DNA of 64,000 bases from Pisaster brevispinus (lineage: Eukaryota; Echinodermata; Asteroidea; Forcipulatida; Asteriidae). The notes under the pieces were generated by a model that saw only the letters and a program-made list of their open reading frames with translations, did not search any database and was not told the origin of the DNA. Below, one piece after another: positions 50,660 to 62,451 of this stretch (its first letter is position 1; each line of letters begins with the position of its first letter). The position numbers were made by a program, and so were the translations under genes. Location: positions 9,704,001 through 9,768,000 of the forward strand of contig JAMKCF010000014.1 of assembly GCA_023634235.1 (NCBI GenBank), in the 5' to 3' direction.

Positions 50660-51400
50660 TTGAAACGAGCTTTTCAATGGTGTAAAACCTGTGCACATCC
50701 AGTATAATTTTGAGCATGATTTGACCGTCCTTACTTTGTCTTTGTTTCTTTGACAGCTCTGTGTACAAAAATCCAATTAGAGATGCTTTTGAGGAGCGTT
50801 CGGAGTAGCCCCACCTGCTGGTCATTTCCGGTATGAAGCTTGCCCGCCGCAACCCTAAAAGTATACATTTCGGATGCAGGGATATCCAAGGAAGAGTCAG
50901 GTACAAATTTTGTCTCTCTAGCTTGCCTAGATCGGGAGTTATTCCCAAGCTTAGCCAAGAATTTATTTCGGACCTTTCTGTGCCGGCATTTTCTCACTTG
51001 CGATGACGTAGGGATGTTATACAGTGGTGTTTCGGGCAGCCCTACTTCCACGCCACTCAGCTCGCCCACAAAATCGTCAGCTCAACGAAGCTCACGGAAG
51101 AGAGAACCCTTGAAAGGAGCTTTCCAATGGTGTAGACTTGTGCACATCCAGTATAATTTTGAGGATGATTTGACCGTCCTTACTTTGTCTTTGTTTCTTT
51201 GACAGCTCTGTGTACAAAAATCCCAAAGGAGATGCTTTTGAGGAGTGTTCGGAGTAGCCCCACCTGCAGGTCATTTCCGGTATGAAGCTTGCCAGCCGCG
51301 ACCCTAAAAGTATAATTTTCGGATGCAAGGATATCCAAGGAAGAGTCAGGTACAAGATTTGTCTCTCTAGATTGCCTAGATCGGGAGTTATTCCCAAGCT
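50660..51400. repeat. Two-monomer block reused 9.9 kb away, copy 2
   Basis: This is the partner of 40760-41500. It differs at a few bases, such as ctcacttgcg near 50995 and cctgcaggtc near 51264, which is a variant typical of the neighbouring 50-54 kb units. Conversion from local neighbours after the block was copied would explain this. Confidence 0.75.
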
Positions 51401-54229
51401 TAGCCAAGAATTTATTTCGGACCTTTCTGTGCCGGCATTTTCTCACTGTCGATGACGTAGGGATCTAATACAGTGGTGTTTCGGGCAGCCCTACTTCCAG
51501 GCCACTCAGCTCGCCCACAAAATCGTCAGCTCAACGACACTCACGGAAGAGAGAACCCTTGAAACGAGCTTTTCAATGGTGTAAAACTTGTGTACATCCA
51601 GTATAATTTTGAGCATGATTTGACCGTCATTACTTTGTCTTTGTTTCTTTGACAGCTCTGTGTACAAAAATCCCATTACAGATGCTTTTGAGGAGCGTTC
51701 GGAGTAGCCCCACCTGCTGGTCATTTTCGGTATGAAGCTTGCCCGCCGCGACCCTAAAAGTATAAATTTCGGATGCAAGGATATCCAAGGAAGAGACAGG
51801 TACAAATTTTGTCTCTCTAGCTTGCCTAGATCGGGAGTTATTCCGAAGCTTAGCTAAGAATTTATTTCGGACCTTTCTGTGCCGGCATTTTCTCACTGTC
51901 GATGACGTAGGGATCTAATACAGTGGTGTTTCGGGCAGCCCTACTTCCAGGCCACTCAGCTCGCCCACAAAATCGTCAGCTCAACGACACTTACGGAAGT
52001 GAGAACCCTTGAAACGAGCTTTTCAATGGTGTAAAAGTTGTGCACATTCAGTATAATTTTGAGCATGATTTGACCGTCATTACTTTGTCTTTGTTTCTTT
52101 GACAGCTCTGTGTACAAAAATCCCAATGGAGATGCTTTTGAGGAGCGTTCGGAGTAGCCCCACCTGCAGGTCATTTCCGGTATGAAGCTTTCCCGCCGCG
52201 ACCCTAAAAGTATAATTTTCGGATGCAGGGATATCCAAGGAAGAGTCAGGTACAAATTTTGTCTCTCTAGCTTGCCTAGATCGGGAGTTATTCCGAAGCT
52301 TAGCCAAGAATTTATTTCGGACCTTTCTGTGCCGGCATTTTCTCACTGTCGATGACGTAGGGATGTAATACTGTGGTGTTTTGGGCAGCCCTACTTCCAG
52401 GCCACTCAGCTCGCCCACAAAATCGTCAGCTCAACGACACTCACGGAAGAGAGAACCCTTGAAACGAGCTTTTCAATGGTGTAAAACTTGTGCACATCCA
52501 GTATAATTTTGAGGATGATTTGACCGTCATTACTTTGTCTTTGTTTCTTTGACAGCTCTGTGTACAAAAATCCCATTACAGATGCTTTTGAGGAGTGTTC
52601 GGAGTAGCCCCACCTGCTGGTCATTTTCGGTATGAAGCTTGCCCGCCGCGACCCTAAAAGTATATTTTTCGGATGCAAGGATATCCAAGGAAGAGACAGG
52701 TACAAATTTTGTCTCTCTAGCTTGCCTAGATCGGGAGTTATTCCCAAGCTTAGCCAATAATTATTTTGGACCTTTCTGTGCCGGCATTTTCTCACTGGCG
52801 AGGACGTAGGGATGTTATACAGTGGTGTTTCGGGCAGCCCTACTTCCAGGCCACTCAGCTCGCCCACAAAATCGTCAGCTCAACGAAACTCACGGAATAG
52901 AGAGCCTTTGAAACGAGCTTTCGAATGGTGTAAAACTTGTGTAAATCCATTATATTTTTGAGGGTTATTTGACCGTCCTTGCGTTGTCGTTGTTTCTTTG
53001 ACAGCTCTGTGTACAAAAATCCCATTACAGATGCTTTTGAGGAGCGTTCGGAGTAGCCACACCTGCTAGTCATTTCCGGTATGAAGCTTGCCCGCTTCGA
53101 CCCTAAAAGTATAATTTTCGGATGCAGGGATATCCAAGGAAGAGTCAGGTACAAATTTTGTCTTTCTAGCTTGCTTAGATCGGGAGTTATTCCCAAGCTT
53201 AGCCAATAATTTATTTCGGACCTTTCTGTGCCGGCATTTTCTCACTGGCGATGACGTAGGGATGTAATACAATGGTGTTTCGGGCAGCCCTACTTCCAGG
53301 CCACTCATCTCGCCCACAAACTCGTCAGCTCAACGAAACTCACGGAAGAGAGAGCCCTTTAGACAAACTTTCGAATGGTGTAAAACTTGTGTAAATCCAG
53401 TATAGTTTTGAGGGTGATTTGACCGTCCTGACTTTGTCTTTGTTTCTTTGACAGCTCTGTGTACAAAAATCCCATTGTACATGCTTTTGAGGAGCGTTCG
53501 GAGTAGCCCCACCTGCTGGTCATTTCCGGTATGAAGCTTGCCCGCCGCGACCCTAAAAGTTTGATTTACGGATGCAGAAATATCCAAGGAAGAGTCAGGT
53601 ACAAATTTTGTCTCTCTCGCTTGCCTAGATCCGGAGTTATTCCCAAGCTTAGCCAATAATTAATTTCGGACCTTATGTGCCGGCATTTTCTCACTGGCGA
53701 TGACGTAGGGATGTAATACAGTGGTGTTTCGGGCAGCCCTACTTCCAGGCCACTCAGCTCGCCCACAAAATCGTCAGCTCAACGAAACTCACGGAAGAGA
53801 GAACCCTTGAGACGAGCTTCCAATGGTGTAAAACTTGTGTAAATCCATTATAATTTTGAGGGTTATTTGACCGTCCTTGCGTTGTCGTTGTTTCTTTGAC
53901 AGCTCTGTGTACAAAAATCCCATTGGAGATGCTTTTGAGGAGCGTTCGGAGTAGCCCCACCTGCAGGTCATTTCCGGTATGAAGCTTTCCCGCCGCGACC
54001 CTAAAAGTATAATTTTCGGATGCAGGGATATCCAAGGAAGAGTCAGGTACAAATTTTGTCTTCCTAGCTTGCCTAGATCGGGAGTTATTCCGAAGCTTAG
54101 CTAAGAATTTATTTCGGACCTTTCTGTGCCGGCATTTTCTCACTGTCGATGACGTAGGGATGTAATACTGTGGTGTTTCGGGCAGCCCTACTTCCAGGCC
54201 ACTCAGCTCGCCCACAAAATCGTCAGCTC

Positions 54230-55240
54230 AACGACACTCACGGAAGAGAGAACCCTTGAAACGAGTATTTCAATGGTGTAAAACTTGTGCACATCCAGTA
54301 TAATTTTGAGCATGATTTGACCGTCATTACTTTGTCTTTGTTTCTTTGACAGCTCTGTGTACAAAAATCCCATTACAGATGCTTTTGAGGAGCGTTCGGA
54401 GTAGCCCCACCTGCAGGTCATTTCCGGTATGAAGCTTTCCAGCCGCGACCCTAAAAGTATAATTTTCGGATGCAGGGATATCTAAGGAAGAGTCAGGTAC
54501 AAATTTTGTCTCTCTAGCTTGCCTAGATCGGGAGTTATTCCGAAGCTTAGCTAAGAATTTATTTCGGACCTTTCTGTGCCGGCATTTTCTCACTGTCGAT
54601 GACGTAGGGATGTAATACTGTGGTGTTTCGGGCAGCCCTACTTCCAGGCCACTCAGCTCGCCCACAAAATCGTCAGCTCATCGACACTCACGGAAGAGAG
54701 AACCCTTGAAACGAGTATTTCAATGGTGTAAAACTTGTGCACATCCAGTATAATTTTGAGCATGATTTGACCGTCATTACTTTGTCTTTGTTTCTTTGAC
54801 AGCTCTGTGTACAAAAATCCCATTAAAGATGCTTTTGAGGAGCGTTCGGAGTAGCCCCACCTGCAGGTCATTTCCGGTATGAAGCTTTCCAGCCGCGACC
54901 CTAAAAGTATAATTTTCGGATGCAGGGATATCTAAGGAAGAGTCAGGTACAAATTTTGTCTCTCTAGCTTGCCTAGATCGGGAGTTATTCCGAAGCTTAG
55001 CTAAGAATTTATTTCGGACCTTTCTGTGCCGGCATTTTCTCACTGTCGATGACGTAGGGATGTAATACTGTGGTGTTTCGGGCAGCCCTACTTCCAGGCC
55101 ACTCAGCTCGCCCACAAAATCGTCAGCTCAACGACACTCACGGAAGAGAGAACCCTTGAAACGAGTATTTCAATGGTGTAAAACTTGTGCACATCCAGTA
55201 TAATTTTGAGCATGATTTGACCGTCCTTACTTTGTCTTTG
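54230..55240. repeat. Run of near-identical single monomers
   Basis: Units at 54350 and 54800 are nearly identical, and their flank cgagtatttcaatgg recurs a third time near 55162. Both also read gatatctaagg, which is otherwise rare. Spacing is exactly 450 bp, consistent with the most recent single-unit amplification in the window. Confidence 0.8.
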
Positions 55241-55249
55241 TTTCTTTGA

Positions 55250-57048
55250 CAGCTCTGTGTACAAAAATCCCATTACAGATGCTTTTGAGGAGCGTTCGGA
55301 GTAGCCCCACCTGCTGGTCATTTTCGGTATGAAGCTTGCCCGCCGCGACCCTAAAAGTATATTTTTCGGATGCAAGGATATCCAAGGAAGAGACAGGTTC
55401 AAATTTTGTCTCTCTAGCTTGCCTAGATCGGGAGTTATTCCCAAGCTTAGCCAATAATTTATTTCGGACCTTTCTGTGTGGCATTTTCTCACTGGCGATG
55501 ACGTAGGGATGTTATACAGTGGTGTTTCGGGCAGCCCTACTTCCAGGCCGCTCAGCTCGCCCACAAAATCGTCAGCTCAACGAAACTCACGGAAGAGAGA
55601 ACCCTTGAAACGAGCTTTCCAATGGTGTAAAACTTGTGCACATCCAGTATAATTTTGAGCATGATTTGACCGTCATTACTTTGTCTTTGTTTCTTTGACA
55701 GCTCTGTGTACAAAAATCCCATTGGAGATGCTTTTGAGGAGCGTTTGGAGTAGCCCCACGTGCTGGTCATTTCCGGTATGAAGCTTGACCGCCGCGACCC
55801 TAAAAGTATAATTTTCGGATGCAAGGATATCCAAGGAAGAGACAGGTACAAATTTTGTCTCTCTAGCTTGCCTAGATCGGGAGTTATTCCCAAGTATAGC
55901 CAATAATTTATTTCGGACCTTTCTGTGCCGGCATTTTCTCACTGGCGATGACGTAGGGATGTTATACAGTGGTGTTTCGGGCAGCCCTACTTCCAGGCCG
56001 CTCAGCTCGCCCACAAAATCGTCAGCTTAACGAAACTCACGGAAGAGAGAGCCCTTCAAACGAGCTTTCCAATGGTGTAAAACTTGTGCACATCCAGTAT
56101 AATTTTTAAGGAAGATTTGACCGTCCTTACTTTGTCTTTGTTTCTTTGACAGCTCTGTGTACAAAAATCCCATTGGAGATGCTTTTGAGGAGCGTTCGGA
56201 GTAGCCCCACCTGCTGGTCATTTCCGTTATGAAGCTTGCCCGCCGCGACCCTAAAAGTTTGATTTTCGGATGCAGAAATATCCAAGGAAGAGTCAGGTAC
56301 AAATTTTGTCTCTCTCGCTTGCCTAGATCCGGAGTTATTCCCAAGCTTAGCCAATAATTTATTTCGGACCTTTATGTGCCGGCATTTTCTCGCTGGCGAT
56401 GACGTAGGGATGTAATACAGTGGTGTTTCGGGCAGCCCTACTTCCAGGCTACTCAGCTCGCCCACAAACTCGTCAGCTCAACGTAACTCACGGAAACGAG
56501 AGCCCTTGAGACGAGCTTTCGAATGGTGTAAAACTTGTGTAAATCCATTATAATTTTGATGGTTATTTGACCGTCCTTGCGTTGTCGTTGTTTCTTTGAC
56601 AGCTCTGTGTACAAAAATCCCATTGGAGATGCTTTTGAGGAGCGTTCGGAGTAGCCCCACCTGCACGTCATTTCCGGTATGAAGCTTTCCCGCCGCGACC
56701 CTAAAAGTTTAAATTTCGGATGCTGGGATATCAAAGGAAGAGTCAGGTACAAATTTTGTCTCTCTAGCTTGCCTAGATCGGGAGTAATTCACAAACTTAG
56801 ACCAGAATTTATTTCGGACCTTTCTGTGCAGGCATTTTCTCACTGGCGATGACGTGGGGATGTAATACAGTTGTGTTTCGGTCAGCCCTAATTCTTGGCC
56901 GCTCAGCTCGCCAACAAAATCGTCAGCTCAACAGAACTCACGGAAGAGAGAGCCCTTGGAACGAGCTTTCCAATGGTGTAAAACTTGTGTAATCCAGCAA
57001 AATTTTGAGCATGATTTGACCGTCATTACTTTGTCTTTGTTTCTTTGA
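55250..57048. repeat. Five-monomer (2250-bp) higher-order unit, copy 1
   Basis: Anchors 55250, 55699, 56150 and 56600 map to 57499, 57949, 58400 and 58850 (offset 2249-2250). Shared markers are the aatttttaaggaagattt unit, the gcgttgtcgttg pyrimidine-tract variant and cacgtcatttccgg. The copies differ at few positions, such as ctaaaagtttg versus ctaaaagattg near 56254/58504. Confidence 0.85.
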
Positions 57049-57498
57049 CAGCTCTGTGTACAAAAATCCCAATGGAGATGCTTTTGAGGAGCGTTCGGAG
57101 TAGCCCCACCTGCAGGTCATTTCCGGTATGAAACTTGCCCGCCGCGACCCTAAAAGTATATTTTTCGGATGCAGGGATATCCAAGGAAGAGTCAGGTACA
57201 AATTTTGTCTTCCTAGCTTGCCTAGATCGGGAGTTATTCCGAAGCTTAGCTAAGAATTTATTTCGGACCTTTCTGTGCCGGCATTTTCTCACTGTCGATG
57301 ACGTAGGGATGTAATACTGTAGTGTTTCGGGCAGCCCTACTTCCAGGCCACTCAGCTCGCCCACAAAATCGTCAGCTCAACGACACTCACGGAAGAGAGA
57401 ACCCTTGAAACGAGCTTTTCAATGGTGTAAAACTTGTGCACATCCAGTATAATTTTGAGCATGATTTGACCGTCATTACTTTGTCTTTGTTTCTTTGA

Positions 57499-59298
57499 CA
57501 GCTCTGTGTACAAAAATCCCATTACAGATGCTTTTGAGGAGCGTTCGGAGTAGCCCCACCTGCTGGTCATTTCCGGTATGAAGCTTGCCCGCCGCGACAA
57601 TAAAAGTATATTTTTCGGATGCAAGGATATCCAAGGAAGAGACAGGTTCAAATTTTGTCTCTCTAGCTTGCCTAGATCGGGAGTTATTCCCAAGCTTAGC
57701 CAATAATTTATTTTGGACCTTTCTGTGCCGGCATTTTCACACTGGCGATGACGTAGGGATGTTATACAGTGGTGTTTCGGGCAGCCCCACTTCCAGGCCG
57801 CTCAGCTCGCCCACAAAATCGTCAGCTCAACGAAACTCACGGAAGAGAGAACCCTTGAAACGAGCTTTCCAATGGTGTAAAACTTGTGCACATCCAGTAT
57901 AATTTTGAGCATGATTTGACCGTCATTACTTTGTCTTTGTTTCTTTGACAGCTCTGTGTACAAAAATCCCATTGGAGATGCTTTTGAGGAGCGTTTGGAG
58001 TAGCCCCACGTGCTGGTCATTTCCGGTATGAAGCTTGACCGCCGCGACCCTAAAAGTATAATTTTCGGATGCAAGGATATCCAAGGAAGAGACAGGTACA
58101 AATTTTGTCTCTCTAGCTTGCCTAGATCGGGAGTTATTCCCAAGTATAGCCAATAATTTATTTCGGACCTTTCTGTGCCGGCATTTTCTCACTGGCGATG
58201 ACGTAGGGATGTTATACAGTGGTGTTTCGGGCAGCCCTACTTCCAGGCCGCTCAGCTCGCCCACAAAATCGTCAGCTCAACGAAACTCACGGAAGAGAGA
58301 GCCCTTGAAACGAGCTTTCCAATGGTGTAAAACTTGTGCACATCCAGTATAATTTTTAAGGAAGATTTGACCGTCCTTACTTTGTCTTTGTTTCTTTGAC
58401 AGCTCTGTGTACAAAAATCCCATTGGAGATGCTTTTGAGGAGCGTTCGGAGTAGCCCCACCTGCTGGTCATTTCCGTTATGAAGCTTGCCCGCCGCGACC
58501 CTAAAAGATTGATTTTCGGATGCAGAAATATCCAAGGAAGAGTCAGGTACAAATTTTGTCTCTCTCGCTTGCCTAGATCCGGAGTTATTCCCAAGCTTAG
58601 CTAATAATTTATTTCGGACCTTTATGTGCCGGCATTTTCTCGCTGGCGATGACGTTGGGATGTAATACAGTGGTGTTTCGGGCAGCCCTACTTCCAGGCT
58701 ACTCAGCTCGCCCACAAACTCGTCAGCTCAACGTAACTCACGGAAACGAGAGCCCTTGAGACGAGCTTTCGAATGGTGTAAAACTTGTGTAAATCCATTA
58801 TAATTTTGATGGTTATTTGACCGTCCTTGCGTTGTCGTTGTTTCTTTGACAGCTCTGTGTACAAAAATCCCATTGGAGATGCTTTTGAGGAGCGTTCGGA
58901 GTAGCCCCACCTGCACGTCATTTCCGGTATGAAGCTTTCCCGCCGCGAACTAAAAGTTTAAATTTCGGATGCAGGGATATCAAAGGAAGAGTCAGGTACA
59001 AATTTTGTCTCTCTAGCTTGCCTAGATCGGGAGTAATTCACAAACTTAGCTAAGAATTTATTTCGGACCTTTCTGTGCCGGCATTTTCTCACTGGCGATG
59101 ACGTAGGGATGTAATACAGTTGTGTTTCGGGCAGCCCTACTTCCAGGCCACTCAGCTCGCCCACAAAATCGTCAGCTCAACGACACTCACGGAAGAGAGA
59201 ACCCTTGAAACGAGCTTTTCAATGGTGTAAAACTTGTGCACATCCAGTATAATTTTGAGCATGATTTGACCGTCATTACTTTGTCTTTGTTTCTTTGA
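57499..59298. repeat. Five-monomer (2250-bp) higher-order unit, copy 2
   Basis: This is the partner of 55250-57048. One base is missing in its last unit (gcgaactaaaag near 58948), giving a 449-bp spacing to 59299. Downstream, the same two marker units are reused with a three-monomer period. Confidence 0.85.
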
Positions 59299-59749
59299 CA
59301 GCTCTGTGTACAAAAATCCCATTACAGATGCTTTTGAGGAGCGTTCGGAGTAGCCCCACGTGCTGGTCATTTCCGGTATGAAGCTTGACCGCCGCGACCC
59401 TAAAAGTATAATTTTCGGATGCAAGGATATCCAAGGAAGAGACAGGTACAAATTTTGTCTCTCTAGCTTGCCTAGATCGGGAGTTATTCCCAAGTATAGC
59501 CAATAATTTATTTCGGACCTTTCTGTGCCGGCATTTTCTCACTGGCGATGACGTAGGGATGTTATACAGTGGTGTTTCGGGCAGCCCTACTTCCAGGCCG
59601 CTCAGCTCGCCCACAAAATCGTCAGCTCAACGAAACTCACGGAAGAGAGAGCCCTTGACACGAGCTTTCCAATGGTGTAAAACTTGTGCACATCCAGTAT
59701 AATTTTTAAGGAAGATTTGACCGTCCTTACTTTGTCTTTGTTTCTTTGA

Positions 59750-61100
59750 CAGCTCTGTGTACAAAAATCCCATTGGAGATGCTTTTGAGGAGCGTTCGGA
59801 GTAGCCCCACCTGCTGGTCATTTCCGTTATGAAGCTTGCCCGCCGCGACCCTAAAAGTTTGATTTTCGGATGCAGAAATATCCAAGGAAGAGTCAGGTAC
59901 AAATTTTGTCTCTCTCGCTTGCCTAGATCCGGAGTTATTCCCAAGCTTAGCCAATAATTTATTTCGGACCTTTATGTGCCGGCATTTTCTCGCTGGCGAT
60001 GACGTAGGGATGTAATACAGTGGTGTTTCGGGCAGCCCTACTTCCAGGCTACTCAGCTCGCCCACAAACTCGTCAGCTCAACGTAACTCACGGAAACGAG
60101 AGCCCTTGAGACGAGCTTTCGAATGGTGTAAAACTTGTGTAAATCCATTAAAATTTTGAGGGTTATTTGACCGTCCTTGCGTTGTCGTTGTTTCTTTGAC
60201 AGCTCTGTGTACAAAAATCCCATTGGAGATGCTTTTGAGGAGCGTTCGGAGTAGCCCCACGTGCACGTCATTTCCGGTATGAAGCTTTCCCGCCGCGACC
60301 CTAAAAGTTTAAATTTCGGATGCAGGGATATCAAAGGAAGAGTCAGGTACAAATTTTGTCTCTCTAGCTTGCCTAGATCGGGAGTAATTCACAAACTTAG
60401 ACCAGAATTTATTTCGGACCTTTCTGTGCAGGCATTTTCTCACTGGCGATGACGTGAGGATGTAATACAGTTGTGTTTCGGGCAGCCCTAATTCTTGGCC
60501 GCTCAGCTCGCCCACAAAATCGTCAGCTCAACAGAACTCACGGAAGAGAGAGCCCTTGGAACGAGCTTTCTAATGGTGTAAAACTTGTGCACATCCAGTA
60601 TAATTTTGAGCATGATTTGACCGTCATTACTTTGTCTTTGTTTCTTTGACAGCTCTGTGTACAAAAATCCCATTACAGATGCTTTTGAGGAGCGTTCGGA
60701 GTAGCCCCACGTGCTGGTCATTTCCGGTATGAAGCTTGACCGCTGCGACCCTAAAAGTATAAATTTCGGATGCAAGGATATCCAAGGAAGAGACAGGTAC
60801 AAATTTTGTTTCTCTAGCTTGCCTAGATCGGGAGTTATTCCCAAGTATAACCAATAATTTATTTCGGACCTTTCTGTGCCGGCATTTTCTCACTGGCGAT
60901 GACGTAGGGATGTTATACAGTGGTGTTTCGGGCAGCCCTACTTCCAGGCCGCTCAGCTCGCCCACAAAATCGTCAGCTCAACGAAACTCACGGAAGAGAG
61001 AGCCCTTGACACGAGCTTTCCAATGGTGTAAAACTTGTGCACATCCAGTATAATTTTTAAGGAAGATTTGACCGTCCTTACTTTGTCTTTGTTTCTTTGA
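59750..61100. repeat. Three-monomer (1351-bp) higher-order unit A-B-C, copy 1
   Basis: Unit A (59750) has aatttttaaggaaga just upstream and a tgcagaaatatcc word. Unit B (60200) has gcgttgtcgttg and gtgcacgtcatttcc. Unit C (60650) has cattacagatgc and agagacaggtac. All three recur at +1351 with very few differences. Confidence 0.9.
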
Positions 61101-62451
61101 CAGCTCTGTGTACAAAAATCCCATTGGAGATGCTTTTGAGGAGCGTTCGGAGTAGCCCCACCTGCTGGTCATTTCCGTTATGAAGCTTGCCCGCCGCGAC
61201 CCTAAAAGTTTGATTTTCGGATGCAGAAATATCCAAGGAAGAGTCAGGTACAAATTTTGTCTCTCTCGCTTGCCTAGATCCGGAGTTATTCCCAAGCTTA
61301 GCCAATAATTTATTTCGGACCTTTATGTGCCGGCATTTTCTCGCTGGCGATGACGTAGGGATGTAATACAGTGGTGTTTCGGGCAGCCCTACTTCCAGGC
61401 TACTCAGCTCGCCCACAAACTCGTCAGCTCAACGTAACTCACGGAAACGAGAGCCCTTGAGACGAGCTTTCGAATGGTGTAAAACTTGTGTAAATCCATT
61501 AAAATTTTGAGGGTTATTTGACCGTCCTTGCGTTGTCGTTGTTTCTTTGACAGCTCTGTGTACAAAAATCCCATTGGAGATGCTTTTGAGGAGCGTTCGG
61601 AGTAGCCCCACGTGCACGTCATTTCCGGTATGAAGCTTTCCCGCCGCGACCCTAAAAGTTTAAATTTCGGATGCAGGGATATCAAAGGAAGAGTCAGGTA
61701 CAAATTTTGTCTCTCTAGCTTGCCTAGATCGGGAGTAATTCACAAACTTAGACCAGAATTTATTTCGGACCTTTCTGTGCAGGCATTTTCTCACTGGCGA
61801 TGACGTGAGGATGTAATACAGTTGTGTTTCGGGCAGCCCTAATTCTTGGCCGCTCAGCTCGCCCACAAAATCGTCAGCTCAACAGAACTCACGGAAGAGA
61901 GAGCCCTTGGAACGAGCTTTCCAATGGTGTAAAACTTGTGCACATCCAGTATAATTTTGAGCATGATTTGACCGTCATTACTTTGTCTTTGTTTCTTTGA
62001 CAGCTCTGTGTACAAAAATCCCATTACAGATGCTTTTGAGGAGCGTTCGGAGAAGCCCCACGTGCTGGTCATTTCCGGTATGAAGCTTGACCGCTGCGAC
62101 CCTAAAAGTATAATTTTCGGATGCAAGGATATCCAAGGAAGAGACAGGTACAAATTTTGTCTCTCTAGCTTACCTAGATCGGGAGTTATTCCCAAGTATA
62201 ACCAATAATTTATTTCGGACCTTTCTGTGCCGGCATTTTCTCACTGGCGATGACGTAGGGATGTTATACAGTGGTGTTTCGGGCAGCCCTACTTCCAGGC
62301 CGCTCAGCTCGCCCACAAAATCGTCAGCTCAACGAAACTCACGGAAGAGAGAGCCCTTGAAACGAGCTTTCCAATGGTGTAAAACTTGTGCACATCCAGT
62401 ATAATTTTTAAGGAAGATTTGACCGTCCTTACTTTGTCTTTGTTTCTTTGA
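61101..62451. repeat. Three-monomer (1351-bp) higher-order unit A-B-C, copy 2
   Basis: Anchors 61101, 61551 and 62001 repeat 59750, 60200 and 60650. The C unit here carries ggagaagcccc instead of ggagtagcccc at 62050-62060, which removes the usual in-frame TAG on the plus strand. Confidence 0.9.
62008..62208 (+). other. Plus-strand open frame lacking TAG (AAG substitution)
   Basis: AAG at 62053-62055 replaces TAG. The frame runs 66 codons and ends at a TAA near 62206-62208, created where the usual agcttagcc reads gtataacc. The matching C unit one period upstream (60650) still has TAG, so the loss is recent. Confidence 0.5.

Larger units (their letters stand above)
38155..52552. repeat. Most regular part of the array (strict 450-bp spacing)
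   Basis: Long runs of anchors lie at exact 450-bp steps, for example 38605 to 40855, 43104 to 48054, and 48503 to 49853. Rare variants recur at multiples of 450. The cttcctaatggcg class is seen near 39870, 42120, 43920, 46620 and 47520. The gaagccgtcccgcc/gaagctgtcccgcc class is near 40037, 42287, 44087 and 47687. The cttgaaaggagc class is near 38062, 41212 and 51111. Homogenisation thus reaches over more than 10 kb without a single dominant higher-order unit. Confidence 0.8.
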
